Assembly (NCBI GenBank): GCA_024636495.1
Contig: JAGXGZ010000009.1
Location: 62,001 to 126,000 of the forward strand
DNA length: 64,000 nucleotides
Direction of reading: 5' to 3'
Source of the DNA: Roseobacter sp.
GTDB lineage: Bacteria > Pseudomonadota > Alphaproteobacteria > Rhodobacterales > Rhodobacteraceae
Shown: positions 45,001 to 53,531 of the stretch, piece by piece
How the letters are laid out: every line of letters begins with the position of its first letter
How positions within the stretch are numbered: the stretch's first letter is position 1
Translations under genes and position numbers: made by a program
Notes under the pieces: model-generated
Told to the model about the DNA's origin: nothing
Seen by the model: the letters and a program-made list of their open reading frames with translations, nothing else
The model's database searches: none

Positions 45001-45554
45001 GCGCCGTCCAGCGTGTCGCCAAACAGATCCAGCCGGACCGGACCAAGATCGCCGGGCGGATAGATGTCAATGATCCCGCCCCGGATGGCGTAATCGCCCG
45101 GCTCTGTCACGGTGGGGCTTTGCACAAACCCCATGCGCACCAGAAAATTGCGCAAGGCAGCCTCGTCAATCCGGTCGCCCACACGTGCCGAAAAAGCGGC
45201 ATCGCGCAGCACGGCCCGCGCAGGCACGCGCTGCGTTGCCGCGTTCAGGGTTGTGAGCAGAATATACTGATCCGGCATCCCGTGCACCAACCCCGCCAGC
45301 GTCGCCATGCGCTGCGCCGAAATATCGGCGTTGGGCGACACGCGGTCGTAGGGCAAACAATCCCACCCAGGAAAGGTAACGACGGGCACGTCAGGGGCGA
45401 AAAAGCGGCATGCGGCCTGCATCGCAGCCATGCGTTTATCATCGCGCGCGACATGGATGACGGGGCGTTTGTGCTTTTTCAGCTCGTCCAACAAGGCGCG
45501 GGCATCAAAGCCTTCGGGGACGCCTGACAGCGTTATCTGTGCGGAATTTGCCAT
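42069..45554 (-). CDS. mfd: Transcription-repair coupling factor
   Basis: Mfd removes RNA polymerase stalled at DNA lesions and recruits UvrA. The 1161-residue protein has the UvrB-homology N-terminal domains, the RNA polymerase-interacting domain (TPGDLVVHVDHGIGRYLGME), a RecG-like motor with Walker A CGDVGFGKTEVAMRAA and DEExQ box VIDEEQHFGVGHKE, helicase motifs HVLTLTATPIPRTL and GRVGRSKTRAYAYL, and the C-terminal D7 domain. Length is standard. The start region has no strong ribosome binding site. Confidence 0.96.
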   Translation of the reverse strand: MANSAQITLSGVPEGFDARALLDELKKHKRPVIHVARDDKRMAAMQAACRFFAPDVPVVTFPGWDCLPYDRVSPNADISAQRMATLAGLVHGMPDQYILLTTLNAATQRVPARAVLRDAAFSARVGDRIDEAALRNFLVRMGFVQSPTVTEPGDYAIRGGIIDIYPPGDLGPVRLDLFGDTLDGARRFDAATQRTTEKLDLVELAPVSEVILDEPAITRFRQNYRIEFGAAGTDDPLYEAISAGRKHQGAEHWMSFFHEHLETLFDYLPKATVTLDDQVTAQRLARWDSIADQYETRRIAMANRSKMDSVYKPAPPDGLYLTDTAWEAALIGKRVIQFKPLPQPTGPNVLDAGGRIGRNFAPERQQESISLFGALSAHLKVKISQGPVVIASYSEGARERLTGLIEDEGLSDVIPIPNGTRIGKRGLHLAVWPLEHGFEAPFGGDKDGHLTVISEQDILGDRLIRSTKRKRRAENFLTETQSLTPGDLVVHVDHGIGRYLGMEVITAAGAAHECLLLEYAENSKLYLPVENIELLSKYGHDEGLLDKLGGGAWQSKKAKLKERIREMADKLIRIAAERALRRAPIMDPPPGMWDAFSARFPYTETDDQMSAINDVIDDLTSGNPMDRLICGDVGFGKTEVAMRAAFVAAMSGLQVAVIAPTTLLARQHYKSFTERFRGFPLEVRQLSRFVSTKDANTTREGMAKGTVDVVIGTHALLAKNIKFNNLGLLVIDEEQHFGVGHKERLKAMRTDIHVLTLTATPIPRTLQLSLTGVRDLSIIGTPPVDRLAIRTYVSEFDTVTLREALLREHYRGGQSFYVVPRISDLPEIEAFLKDQLPELTYLVAHGQMAAGELDDRMNAFYDGKYDILLATTIVESGLDIPTANTMIVHRADMFGLAQLYQIRGRVGRSKTRAYAYLTTKPRAKLTATAEKRLRVLGSLDTLGAGFTLASQDLDIRGAGNLLGEEQSGQMRDVGFELYQSMLEDAIAKIRAGEMEGVIDDDGQWAPQINLGVPVLIPETYVPDLDVRLGLYRRLSSLTTKVELEGFAAEMIDRFGKLPREVNTLILVIRIKAMCKRAGIAKLDGGPKGATIQFHNDKFASPEGLVTFIQDQRGLARVKDNKIVVKRDWKNDTDKIKGAFAIARDLAEHVIAKEKAVKKAKA

Positions 45555-45585
45555 GCGCTGTCACTTGATCCTTGGGCGGGGTTTG

Positions 45586-46113
45586 TCAACCGCCGAACGG
45601 ACCAACATAAAGGTTTTGATACATGCCCCAGATCGAGGTGATAAAGATCGACACCATCCCGATGATCTGCGTGTAAAGCCGATGGCGCGACAATCGTTTG
45701 AACAGCAGGTCACCCCGGGCAGTTTCGTCCTGGATTTGCTGCGCTGTCGATACGCTAAGCACGCCAACCAGACTAAGCGGGAACCCCAACAGCAGCACGG
45801 CTTGGGCAAATTCAAACGCGTAGAAAATCGCGAGCGTAAAGAGCATGGTCATAAAAAAGCAGCCGAACCCCAAAATCCACAGACCCGAAACCTGCGTGAT
45901 ATAGAGAATGCGGTTCACGTTGATGCGCACCATGTCCTCAAGGTCGACCTGCGCCTGTTCGCCATATCTGCGGGCGCGCAACACCATGTCATAGGGCACA
46001 CCCAACACCCAGTGGCTCGCCGAAGACCACACGACCGCGACAGAGATCCAGAACCAAAGGTTTGAGAACGACCGCATGTCGATGACTTCTAAAATGGTAT
46101 GGTATAAGTCCAA
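45586..46113 (-). CDS. Rhodobacteraceae membrane protein annotated as SufBCD-complex component
   Basis: A polytopic protein of about 175 residues with three or four membrane helices. MRSFSNLWFWISVAVVWSSASHWVLGVPYD and VDLEDMVRINVNRILYI are characteristic of a family that databases often label component of SufBCD complex, a label I regard as unsupported by function. The start is uncertain: I favour TTG at 46113 (giving LDLYHTILEVIDMRSF, as in remembered relatives); ATG at 46077 or 46191 are alternatives. It is divergent from hemB. Confidence 0.7.
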   Translation of the reverse strand: MDLYHTILEVIDMRSFSNLWFWISVAVVWSSASHWVLGVPYDMVLRARRYGEQAQVDLEDMVRINVNRILYITQVSGLWILGFGCFFMTMLFTLAIFYAFEFAQAVLLLGFPLSLVGVLSVSTAQQIQDETARGDLLFKRLSRHRLYTQIIGMVSIFITSIWGMYQNLYVGPFGG

Positions 46114-46214
46114 GAAAGGCCTGTCTTTGATGTTGAATGCGCTATGCTTCGGCGTAAACCGTTGCAACCTGTGGGCTTCATAGCGGGGCATTGCGGCAAT
46201 TCCTAGCCTTGAGC

Positions 46215-46269
46215 CATGCAAAAATACATGCCAAGCCTAGTGCACAAGCATCTGAGGTATTTTTGCATG
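46215..46269. promoter_or_regulatory. Perfect 13-bp inverted repeat spanning the hemB start codon
   Basis: CATGCAAAAATAC (46215-46227) and its exact complement (46257-46269) are separated by 29 bp. The right arm ends on the hemB ATG (46267-46269) and adjoins its GAGG ribosome binding site. As RNA, the arms would form a 13-bp stem hiding the start codon; as DNA, they could be operator half-sites 42 bp apart centre to centre. Either would give control of heme synthesis. Confidence 0.6.
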
Positions 46270-47265
46270 AGACCCACCCAAGCCGCCTTTCCTGCCACCC
46301 GCCTGCGCCGGACCCGTCAATCCGCAGGTATCCGCGCTTTGGTGCGCGAAAACTCCCTTGAGCTGGGGGATCTGATCTGGCCGGTTTTTGTCCGGTCAGG
46401 CGAAGGAATAGAAGAACCCATCCCGTCGATGCCGGGGGTGTTCCGCCGCAGTGTCGACAAGGTGGTCGAGGCCGCCCGCGAGGCGGCAGATCTGGGGATC
46501 GGCGCGATGTGCATCTTTCCCTACACCGGCATCGAAGACCGTACCGAGGATTGTGCGGGCGCGTGGGATCCCGAAAACAACCCCAACCGAGCGATCCGCG
46601 CCATCCGCGAGGCTGTGCCAGAGATGGTGATCATGACAGACGTGGCGCTTGATACTTACAACATCAACGGCCATGACGGCTTTGTCGAAGACGGGATCAT
46701 CGTCAATGACCGCACGGTCGAAGCGTTGGTCAAGATGTCGCTGGCCCAAGCTGACGCAGGTGCCAACATCATCGGGCCGTCTGACATGATGGACGGGCGC
46801 ATCGGTGCCATCCGCACAGGTCTTGAGGCGGCAGGCCATTCCGACGTGATGATCATGAGCTATTCGGCCAAATATGCCTCGGCGTTTTATGGTCCGTTCC
46901 GTGATGCGGTGGGCGCATCGGGTGCCCTGACCGGCGACAAGAAAACCTATCAGATGGATTACGCCAACAGCGACGAGGCCTTGCGCCTGATTGAACGCGA
47001 CCTGCGCGAGGGCGCGGATATGGTGATGGTCAAGCCCGGCCTGCCCTATCTTGATATCTGCCACCGGGTGAAATCGACCTTTGGCGCGCCGACCTTTGCC
47101 TATCAGGTGTCGGGCGAATACAGCATGATCAAGGCGGCAGCGCAAAACGGCTGGATCGACGAAGAACGCGTAATGATGGAAAGCTTGATGGGATTCAAAC
47201 GTGCAGGATGTGATGGGATTTTGACCTATTTCGCGCCTGCCGTGGCGCGTCTGATGGGCGCTTGA
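46267..47265 (+). CDS. hemB: Delta-aminolevulinic acid dehydratase (porphobilinogen synthase)
   Basis: HemB condenses two 5-aminolevulinate molecules to porphobilinogen, the common tetrapyrrole step to heme, B12 and bacteriochlorophyll. The 332-residue protein has the two Schiff-base lysines in SYSAKYAS and MVKPGLPYLD. The metal-site loop reads DVALDTYNINGHDG, with Asp/Ala replacing the zinc-binding cysteines of E. coli HemB, so it belongs to the magnesium/potassium-dependent type. The start at 46267 has GAGG nine bases upstream and lies in an inverted repeat. Confidence 0.95.
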   Translation: MRPTQAAFPATRLRRTRQSAGIRALVRENSLELGDLIWPVFVRSGEGIEEPIPSMPGVFRRSVDKVVEAAREAADLGIGAMCIFPYTGIEDRTEDCAGAWDPENNPNRAIRAIREAVPEMVIMTDVALDTYNINGHDGFVEDGIIVNDRTVEALVKMSLAQADAGANIIGPSDMMDGRIGAIRTGLEAAGHSDVMIMSYSAKYASAFYGPFRDAVGASGALTGDKKTYQMDYANSDEALRLIERDLREGADMVMVKPGLPYLDICHRVKSTFGAPTFAYQVSGEYSMIKAAAQNGWIDEERVMMESLMGFKRAGCDGILTYFAPAVARLMGA

Positions 47266-47286
47266 TCCGCTAAATAGCCAAAAAAC

Positions 47287-47317
47287 AGCGAATGGGCGGC
47301 AGATCACCGCCGATTCG
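47287..47317 (+). terminator. Stem-loop downstream of hemB
   Basis: A 12-bp stem with a single mismatch (47287-47298 with 47306-47317, seven-base loop) lies 21 bases after the hemB stop. It has no T run, so termination may be weak or Rho-assisted; it can also protect the mRNA 3' end. Confidence 0.5.
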
Positions 47318-47409
47318 CGGCCTAAATTCGTGACAGCGCGCATTTTTAGGCATAAGATTTCGGATAAGTCGGGCCAAACCGGCAAGAGGCAACTACAGGC
47401 AAAATAAAA

Positions 47410-47976
47410 ATGAGCACTTCAACACTTTCGCGCCGCGCTTTTGCGTTGGGCGCAATCGCAAGCGCAGGGGCCGTTGCGGCCTGTGGCAATGGCGTGGGTA
47501 GCCGCGGCAGCGGCATGATTGATGCACGCGTCGATGCGACCTTGCAAGAAATGTACCGCCAATTCCCTAACACCCGGCAATTGGCCTCGAAGGCGAATGG
47601 TATGCTGGTCATGCCCTTGGTGACCGAAGCGGGCCTTGGGTTTGGCGGCGCTTACGGGCGCGGCGCGCTGCGCGTGAATGATATTTCCGTTGATTATTAT
47701 TCGATGACCAAAGCGACCGGCGGATTACAGATCGGCGCGCAACAATATGCACATGTGCTGTTTTTCATGACCGAGGCATCGCTGAACAGTTTCCGCAGTT
47801 CACCGGGCTGGGCGGCAGGCGCCAATGTCGAATATGTCATCTCTGACAGAGGCGACAGCGTGAACGCCGACACGACAACCGCGCTTTCGCCGGTTCTGGC
47901 CGCCGTTTTCGGACGCGCAGGCTTGCGGATCGGTGCCACACTTGAGGGCAGCAAATACACCCGTATCATTCCTTAA
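47410..47976 (+). CDS. SYLF (Ysc84-like) lipid-binding lipoprotein, Tat-type
   Basis: A 188-residue protein with a twin-arginine-like signal (SRRAFALGAIASAGAVAACG) whose cleavage site is a lipobox (AVAAC), suggesting a Tat-exported lipoprotein. The mature part is a SYLF/Ysc84 domain: ASKANGMLVMPLVTEAGLGFGGAYGRGAL, QIGAQQYAHVLFFMTEASLNSF and GAGANVEYV-like AAGANVEYV. SYLF proteins bind phosphoinositides in eukaryotes; the bacterial role is unknown, probably outer-membrane lipid interaction. Confidence 0.87.
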   Translation: MSTSTLSRRAFALGAIASAGAVAACGNGVGSRGSGMIDARVDATLQEMYRQFPNTRQLASKANGMLVMPLVTEAGLGFGGAYGRGALRVNDISVDYYSMTKATGGLQIGAQQYAHVLFFMTEASLNSFRSSPGWAAGANVEYVISDRGDSVNADTTTALSPVLAAVFGRAGLRIGATLEGSKYTRIIP

Positions 47977-47996
47977 GCCGAATGCTGCAAACTCAA

Positions 47997-48018
47997 ACGG
48001 CCCCGTTACTGGGGCCGT
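47997..48018. terminator. Hairpin between convergent genes
   Basis: A perfect 8-bp G/C-rich stem (ACGGCCCC / GGGGCCGT) with a six-base loop lies between the SYLF gene and the convergent small secreted protein gene. T runs are weak on both sides. Confidence 0.6.
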
Positions 48019-48043
48019 CATGTGTTTCAGGGGGGTGTTGCAC

Positions 48044-48382
48044 CTAGCATTTCACCTTCAACGAGACATATCCGCGGTTATAGATCAAAAGCTGGCGGTC
48101 TTCAGTCAGCGACAGCATCATGCGGCCCCCGCTGTAAGTTTCGCCTTCACCGTTGCATTGCAGATCATACAAAACCGATGTCCCCATATCGCGCAGCGCC
48201 GTGGGGTTTGCCATTTCGCAGGTGGATTCGTAGAACTCAGCCTGATCGCCCCTGATGGTCATGCGCGTGTCATTTAACGGGTTGGTGCAATATTCCTTGA
48301 AATCCCAAGTCCCGTCAAAAGGGCCAGCAACAGCAGCCGTTGCCCAGATCCCGCTGAGTGCAATTGTCGCTAAAAGACGCAT
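48044..48382 (-). CDS. Small secreted hypothetical protein A
   Basis: A 112-residue protein with a signal peptide ending in AVAG and a mature domain with four cysteines (KEYCTNP, ESTCEM, DLQCNG, C-terminal KVKC), likely two disulphides. The pattern GTWDFKEYC...MTIRGDQAEFYESTC suggests a small beta-barrel or lipocalin-like periplasmic fold. No family is recognised. It is preceded on the same strand by another small secreted protein gene, 60 bases upstream. Confidence 0.75.
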   Translation of the reverse strand: MRLLATIALSGIWATAAVAGPFDGTWDFKEYCTNPLNDTRMTIRGDQAEFYESTCEMANPTALRDMGTSVLYDLQCNGEGETYSGGRMMLSLTEDRQLLIYNRGYVSLKVKC

Positions 48383-48442
48383 TTCATTTCCTATTTTACT
48401 TTATCCAACAAGCCCTGACAAAGGGGCGGTAAGCGCAACGGC

Positions 48443-48745
48443 TTACATCTGGCAGTCATAGCCACCAGCGACAGGCTGATCCTGACGGGCAAAGCCAATC
48501 TGGCGGTTGGGAAATTCGATGACAAAACCGCCATTCGCCCAAGCCCACGTCCCGCGTTCATCCTTGTCAGACAACGCATCGCAGTTATTGCCAAGGTAGA
48601 TGGTTTCATCCGCGCTTTTCAGTGCTGCGCCATGGGCGTTCTGGGTGGCCTTATAGGTGGCCCCGTTCGACCCTTCATAGGCGTGCAACGGCGCGGCGAT
48701 TGCTGTCAGTGAAACAAGTGCTGCAAAAAAACTGGTAAGACGCAT
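48443..48745 (-). CDS. Small secreted hypothetical protein B
   Basis: A 100-residue protein with a signal peptide (ending PLHAYEG) and two cysteines (NNCDAL and GYDCQM). The short motifs TIYLGNNCDALS and GTWAWANGGFVIEFPNRQIGF resemble small periplasmic proteins of this bacterial group, possibly related in fold to the neighbouring protein A (both contain a GTW element) but not alignable by eye. Function unknown. Confidence 0.72.
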   Translation of the reverse strand: MRLTSFFAALVSLTAIAAPLHAYEGSNGATYKATQNAHGAALKSADETIYLGNNCDALSDKDERGTWAWANGGFVIEFPNRQIGFARQDQPVAGGYDCQM

Positions 48746-48810
48746 ACATAACTCACTGTGATGTTTTCAGACGGTTTTTATGTTATCTTCCGATCTCAAA
48801 AGCAAACTTT

Positions 48811-48855
48811 AAAAAGACACCTTCCCGCGTGCCTTAAGATAATGCACGCGGGAAG
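48811..48855 (-). terminator. Terminator downstream of the hydroxyacid dehydrogenase gene
   Basis: A perfect 12-bp G/C-rich stem (48844-48855 with 48821-48832, 11-base loop) is followed on the - strand by GTGTC and five T residues. It lies about 80 bases past the stop codon and ends that transcript before the small secreted protein genes. Confidence 0.8.
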
Positions 48856-48934
48856 CTTGATCGGTTGTCAATAAACTCAGACCCCCGGCGGGTATGGGCA
48901 GCACGGCCAATTGACCGCCCTGCCCTTAGCCACG

Positions 48935-49807
48935 CTAGCCCATCGCGTTGAGGCGTTTGATCAGGCTTGAGGTGTCCCAGCGGCCACCGCCGAGTTTTTG
49001 CACATCCTTATAGAACTGATCGACAAGGGCCGTGACCGGCAGGCTGGCGTCAATTTCGTCCGCGGTATCAAGGCAAATCCCCAGATCCTTGCGCATCCAA
49101 TCGACGGCAAACCCGTGGTCGAATTTGTCATCCAGCATCGTCTCAAAGCGGTTGGCCATCTGCCAGCTGCCAGCAGCCCCTTGGCTGATAACCTCAACCA
49201 CGGCGCGCCCATCCAGGCCCGCCTTTTGCGCGAAATGCAGTGCTTCGGACAGCCCTTGGACAAGTCCTGCAATCGCGATCTGGTTGCACATCTTGGTCAT
49301 TTGCCCCGCACCGCTATCGCCCAGACGGCGGCAAATCTTGGAATACACTTCCATGATCGGCAAGGCGCGGTCAAACGCACCCTGATCGCCGCCACACATG
49401 ATCGACAGCTGGCCGTTTTCAGCCCCTGCCTGACCGCCCGAAATCGGCGCATCAACAAAGCTGATCTGTGCCTCATCCGCTGCCTCGTAAAGCACGCGGG
49501 TCACGGCCGCTGAGACCGTGGTGTGATCCACAAAAACCGCCCCACCGGTCATGCCGCCAAAGGCACCGTCATCGCCCAAACAGACAGAGCGCAGGTCGTC
49601 GTCATTGCCCACACATGAGAAAACGAAATCAGCGCCCTTCGCCGCCTCGCGCGGGGTGCGCGCCATCGCGCCGCCATAGGTTTCGACCCACTGATGGGCC
49701 TTTTCGGTGGTTCTGTTATAAACGGTCACTTCGTGGCCCGCTTTTTGCAGATGTCCGGCCATTGGCCCGCCCATCACTCCCAGTCCCAGAAACGCGAGTT
49801 TTGCCAT
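48935..49807 (-). CDS. 3-hydroxyisobutyrate dehydrogenase-like NAD(P)-dependent oxidoreductase
   Basis: A 290-residue beta-hydroxyacid dehydrogenase. The Rossmann dinucleotide site is FLGLGVMGGPMAGHL at the N-terminus; the substrate segment DAPISGGQAGAENGQLSIMCGG and the catalytic-Lys region GQMTKMCNQ are canonical. Candidates include 3-hydroxyisobutyrate, tartronate semialdehyde or glyoxylate reductases; the sequence does not decide. The start at 49807 follows AAGGAAA. It is divergent from the penicillin-acylase gene. Confidence 0.88.
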   Translation of the reverse strand: MAKLAFLGLGVMGGPMAGHLQKAGHEVTVYNRTTEKAHQWVETYGGAMARTPREAAKGADFVFSCVGNDDDLRSVCLGDDGAFGGMTGGAVFVDHTTVSAAVTRVLYEAADEAQISFVDAPISGGQAGAENGQLSIMCGGDQGAFDRALPIMEVYSKICRRLGDSGAGQMTKMCNQIAIAGLVQGLSEALHFAQKAGLDGRAVVEVISQGAAGSWQMANRFETMLDDKFDHGFAVDWMRKDLGICLDTADEIDASLPVTALVDQFYKDVQKLGGGRWDTSSLIKRLNAMG

Positions 49808-49907
49808 CGTCTTTTCCTTATCATTCAGTTGCGCTATTGGCTGGTGCAACACCTAACACCCCACAGGCTTTGGTCAATCGCATTGGGGGCAGAATCAGGA
49901 GCGCACA

Positions 49908-52376
49908 ATGGCAGTGGTTTTTCAGTGGCTCATGCGTTTGGCGACAGCGTTGCTCGTGCTCACGGTCGTGGTATTGGGCGGCGTATATTGGTTGGCCTCG
50001 CGGTCGTTGCCCGACTATGACGACACGGTCACGGTGCCAAACCTGCGCGCCGAGGTAGAGATTGTGCGCGACAATGCAAACGTGCCGCATATCTTTGCGC
50101 AAAACGATCTGGATGTTTTCTATGGGCTGGGGTTTGCGCATGCTCAGGACCGGCTGTGGCAGATGATCTCGCTGCGGCGCACCGTCCAGGGGCGCCTGTC
50201 CGAGGTGTTCGGGACGGCGACGATCGACATCGACCGTCTGCTGCGTCGGTTCGATCTTTATCCGTTGGCTGTCCAATCAGTGCAAACCCTTGATCCAAAG
50301 ACACGCGGGGCGCTTGATGCCTATGCCGCCGGTGTAAACGCCCGTCTTGACCAGATAAACGAGGAAGCTCTAGGGCGCGGTGCCCCTGAAATGTTGCTGT
50401 TTGATGCGCCTATCGCCCCGTGGCGCGCCGCAGATTCGCTGGCCTTAGTGAAACTGATGGCCTTGCAATTGTCCGGGCATTTAGACGCCGAAGTGCGCCG
50501 TGCGCGCACATCATTGGCCTTGCCCGACCCCAAACGGCTGATTGATATCCTGCCTGACGCCCCCGGCAGCGGCATCGCTGCGTTGCCAGAATATGCCGCC
50601 CTCGTTCCGGGCCTGCCGCAATTTTCCGCCAACATCCCGCTTGATCCAAATCCCCTGTCCCCCTTCCAGCCGTTCGAGCTTGCGGGTGCGTCCAATGCGT
50701 GGGCAGCGGCGCGCGACCGCTCTGCCTCGGGCGGGACCTTGTTGGCAAATGATCCGCATCTTGGCTTTACCGCCCCGACAATCTGGTATCTTGCCCGGCT
50801 TGAGCTGAAATCGGGCGGTGTGATCGGGGCGACGATCCCGGGCATTCCGGTTGTGCTGACCGGACGCTCCGCCGCGTTGGGCTGGGGTCTGACCTCGTCT
50901 TATGCTGATGATCAAGACGTCTATGTTGAAGAGCTGAACCCAGACAACCCCGAAGAATACCGGACGCCGGATGGGTTCAAGCCCTTTATCAAACGCTCTT
51001 CGATCATCACCGTCAAAGATGCCGATCCGATCACCCTGACGCTACGCTGGACAGATAACGGCCCCGTCTTGCCCGGCAGTCACTACAACCTTGCCGCCAT
51101 CACGCCGCCGGGGCACGTGGCCACGTTGAACTGGACGGCGCTTAGCCCGTCAGACACATCGCTGGCCGCAGCAATGACCCTGATGGAGGCCAAATCTGTC
51201 GAGGACGGTCTGGCGGCTGCTGCAGATTACATCGCCCCCTCCCAGAACCTGACGCTGGTGGACCGCGAGACAATCGCGCTCAAGACCATCGGTGCGCTGC
51301 CCGCCCGAGATCCTGCGCATCAAAGCCAAGGGCGCCTGCCCACACAGGGATGGATTGCCGCCAATCGCTGGCAAGGTCGGCTGCCCTATCAATCAAACCC
51401 TGAATTTGTCGCCCCGCGCGGCGGCATTTTGGGCAACACAAATAACAAAACGCTGGATCGGCCGTTCCCCAATCATGTCTCGTTTCTTTGGGGCGATACC
51501 CAGCGGATTCAGCGCTGGCGTAATCTGATGCAGCGCCGGCAGGTCCACACGCGCGACAGCTTTATCGAAGCGCAGCTCGACACGGTCAGCTTTACGGCGC
51601 GCAGCTTGTTGCCGCTGATTGGCGCCGAATTGTGGTTCACCGGCGAAGCAACATCCGAGGGGACAACCGAACGCCAGCGCGAGCGCGCGCTGATCCTGCT
51701 GGCCGGCTGGTCCGGGGAAATGAGCGAGCATCTGCCCGAACCGTTGATCTATGCCGCTTGGCTGCGCGCGCTGCAGGCCCGCTTGATCCAGGACGAGCTT
51801 GGCCCGCTTGCCGATGAATTCGATCACGTCGAGCCGCTGTTTATCGAACGCGTTTTTCGCGATGTCGATGGCGCGTCCGTCTGGTGCGATGTCTTGCAAT
51901 CGGCCCCAAAGGAAACCTGCCCCGAGATGGCCCGCCTTGCATTGGACGATGCACTGATCTGGATCAACGAGACATGGGGAGGTCAGCTGGAATCGCTCCG
52001 CTGGGGGGACGCACATCAAGCCACACATGACCACCAGACCTTGGGCAAAGTGCCGCTGCTGCGCTATTTCGTCAACATCCGTCAATCGACTTCCGGGGGC
52101 GACAACACCCTGCAACGGGGCCGCACCAAAGGGTCAGGTCCGGATCCGTTCTTTAATGTGCACGGCGCAGGATATCGCGGCGTCTATGATTTCGCAGATC
52201 CGGATTCGTCGGTCTTTGTGACATCGACGGGCCAGTCAGGCCACTTCTTGTCACGCCACTATGATGATCTGGCCCAGCTTTGGCGGCGCGGTGAATATAT
52301 CCCGATGTCCCTTGATGAAGAGCTTGCACGTGCCGCATCGGTCGGGGTGACACATTTGAAACCCGCCGCCCCATGA
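49908..52376 (+). CDS. Penicillin acylase family N-terminal nucleophile hydrolase
   Basis: An 822-residue periplasmic Ntn-hydrolase precursor. A membrane/signal segment spans residues 9-30; the alpha chain contains the typical [32 protein letters not shown]. Autocleavage would occur before Ser262 in the GASNAW motif, making that Ser the beta-chain nucleophile, and [10 protein letters not shown] follows as usual. Family members cleave amides such as beta-lactam side chains or acyl-homoserine lactones; quorum-signal degradation is plausible but unproven. It overlaps the next gene by four bases. Confidence 0.9.
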   Translation: MAVVFQWLMRLATALLVLTVVVLGGVYWLASRSLPDYDDTVTVPNLRAEVEIVRDNANVPHIFAQNDLDVFYGLGFAHAQDRLWQMISLRRTVQGRLSEVFGTATIDIDRLLRRFDLYPLAVQSVQTLDPKTRGALDAYAAGVNARLDQINEEALGRGAPEMLLFDAPIAPWRAADSLALVKLMALQLSGHLDAEVRRARTSLALPDPKRLIDILPDAPGSGIAALPEYAALVPGLPQFSANIPLDPNPLSPFQPFELAGASNAWAAARDRSASGGTLLANDPHLGFTAPTIWYLARLELKSGGVIGATIPGIPVVLTGRSAALGWGLTSSYADDQDVYVEELNPDNPEEYRTPDGFKPFIKRSSIITVKDADPITLTLRWTDNGPVLPGSHYNLAAITPPGHVATLNWTALSPSDTSLAAAMTLMEAKSVEDGLAAAADYIAPSQNLTLVDRETIALKTIGALPARDPAHQSQGRLPTQGWIAANRWQGRLPYQSNPEFVAPRGGILGNTNNKTLDRPFPNHVSFLWGDTQRIQRWRNLMQRRQVHTRDSFIEAQLDTVSFTARSLLPLIGAELWFTGEATSEGTTERQRERALILLAGWSGEMSEHLPEPLIYAAWLRALQARLIQDELGPLADEFDHVEPLFIERVFRDVDGASVWCDVLQSAPKETCPEMARLALDDALIWINETWGGQLESLRWGDAHQATHDHQTLGKVPLLRYFVNIRQSTSGGDNTLQRGRTKGSGPDPFFNVHGAGYRGVYDFADPDSSVFVTSTGQSGHFLSRHYDDLAQLWRRGEYIPMSLDEELARAASVGVTHLKPAAP

Positions 52377-52936
52377 ACCGTGTCATCCTGTTCAACAAGC
52401 CTTTCGGCGTGCTGTCACAATTCACCGATAAAGGGACCGAAGGATCACCGCGCCCCACCTTGTCTGCTTATATAGACGAAAAAGGTTTCTATCCTGCGGG
52501 TCGACTGGACCGCGACAGCGAAGGCCTTATGGTGCTGACAGATAGCGGCCCGCTGCAAGCGCGGATATCCCATCCCAAATACAAGCTGCCAAAAACCTAC
52601 TGGGTCCAGGTCGAAGGGACACCGGACGAGACTGCACTGAAGGCACTATCAGGCGGTGTTATTCTGAAAGACGGGAAAACTGCTCCGGCAAAAGCCTCGC
52701 TTATCCCCTCTCCCGCAGAATTGTGGGTCCGCGATCCGCCCGTCCGGTTTCGCAAAAGCGTGCCTGATGCATGGCTGTCGATCACCATATCAGAAGGTCG
52801 CAATCGCCAGGTGCGCCGCATGACAGCCCATGTTGGCTTTCCGACGCTCAGGCTGATCCGCGTCCAGATCGGCCAATGGCACCTCAATAAAATGCAGCCC
52901 GGAACTTGGCGATTTTCAACCGAGACAGGCGTTTAG
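52373..52936 (+). CDS. rluE: RsuA/RluE-family pseudouridine synthase
   Basis: A 187-residue rRNA pseudouridine synthase lacking the S4 domain, as in RluE, which modifies U2457 of 23S rRNA in E. coli. The catalytic Asp is in [27 protein letters not shown] is the second signature. It begins in an ATGA overlap with the acylase gene, an unexpected pairing likely reflecting simple compaction. RluE assignment is by length and N-terminus ([17 protein letters not shown]) and is fairly likely. Confidence 0.87.
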   Translation: MNRVILFNKPFGVLSQFTDKGTEGSPRPTLSAYIDEKGFYPAGRLDRDSEGLMVLTDSGPLQARISHPKYKLPKTYWVQVEGTPDETALKALSGGVILKDGKTAPAKASLIPSPAELWVRDPPVRFRKSVPDAWLSITISEGRNRQVRRMTAHVGFPTLRLIRVQIGQWHLNKMQPGTWRFSTETGV

Positions 52937-52961
52937 CACACCCCGCCCGTTTCCAAATGGA

Positions 52962-53008
52962 TTAAAATCCCGGGGGACGACCAAAGGTCGGGGGGCTGGC
53001 CCCCATAC
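52962..53008 (+). repeat. Palindromic intergenic repeat, copy 2
   Basis: Parts in order: ATTAAAATCCCGGGGG, a small hairpin GACC-AAA-GGTC, and GGGGG-CTGG-CCCCC. The first and last parts match copy 1 at 17959-18023, whereas the central hairpin differs in sequence but is again self-complementary. It lies directly after the rluE-like gene. Confidence 0.6.
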
Positions 53009-53020
53009 CCCGTTTGCGAC

Positions 53021-53422
53021 TTACGTAAACGCCCGCGTGGCCCAAACGCCAACAGTCGCCGACACCCCAGTCAACACAACACCCCAGGTAAAATCGGTTG
53101 CAACCATTTGGGCAGTCCAGTCTTTGAGTGTTGCAAGGTTGGTGAATTCATAGGTTCCGTACCCCATGGCCCCAATTAATGCGGCATTCAGGAACACCCA
53201 GACCAATGTCTTATCCTGAGTAATCGCGGGCCAAGAGACAAAATACAACAGAACCCCAATGTAGAACGCGTAAAAGACGAAGGCCGGAACGAGTCTGAAG
53301 CTATCGAGCAGCAAAGGCCCGATGTCGCGGGCAAAGACAGGCTTTATCAGAAAAGTAAGCCCCAGAATGTCGAGCCCCAGAAAAATCGCGAATGTTAGCA
53401 CGTAAAGAATAACCAGCGTCAT
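53021..53422 (-). CDS. DUF2177 family membrane protein
   Basis: A 133-residue protein with four hydrophobic helices. The DUF2177 pattern is clear in LDILGLTFLIKPVF, the central helix pair and MGYGTYEFTNLATLKDW. AGGAGG before the ATG is a strong ribosome binding site. Members are small inner-membrane proteins of unknown function, sometimes near photolyase or cyclopropane fatty-acid genes, which are not seen here. Confidence 0.87.
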   Translation of the reverse strand: MTLVILYVLTFAIFLGLDILGLTFLIKPVFARDIGPLLLDSFRLVPAFVFYAFYIGVLLYFVSWPAITQDKTLVWVFLNAALIGAMGYGTYEFTNLATLKDWTAQMVATDFTWGVVLTGVSATVGVWATRAFT

Positions 53423-53468
53423 CTGGGCCTCCTGCTATTTAGATCAAACCACAATATGCAACGCGACA

Positions 53469-53509
53469 CGGAAAATTCGAATTTTCCGGCCAAATTTTTT
53501 GAAAAAAAT
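53469..53509. terminator. Perfect 20-bp palindrome plus A/T hairpin downstream of hflX
   Basis: A perfect palindrome (53469-53488, CGGAAAATTCGAATTTTCCG) is followed by ATTTTTT-GA-AAAAAAT (53494-53509). The pair resembles the two hairpins at 42020-42064 in layout (two short-loop stems a few bases apart, T/A-rich arms). It lies 22 bases after the hflX stop and should terminate that operon. Confidence 0.65.
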
Positions 53510-53531
53510 GTTCACACGCACAATCGGAGGA

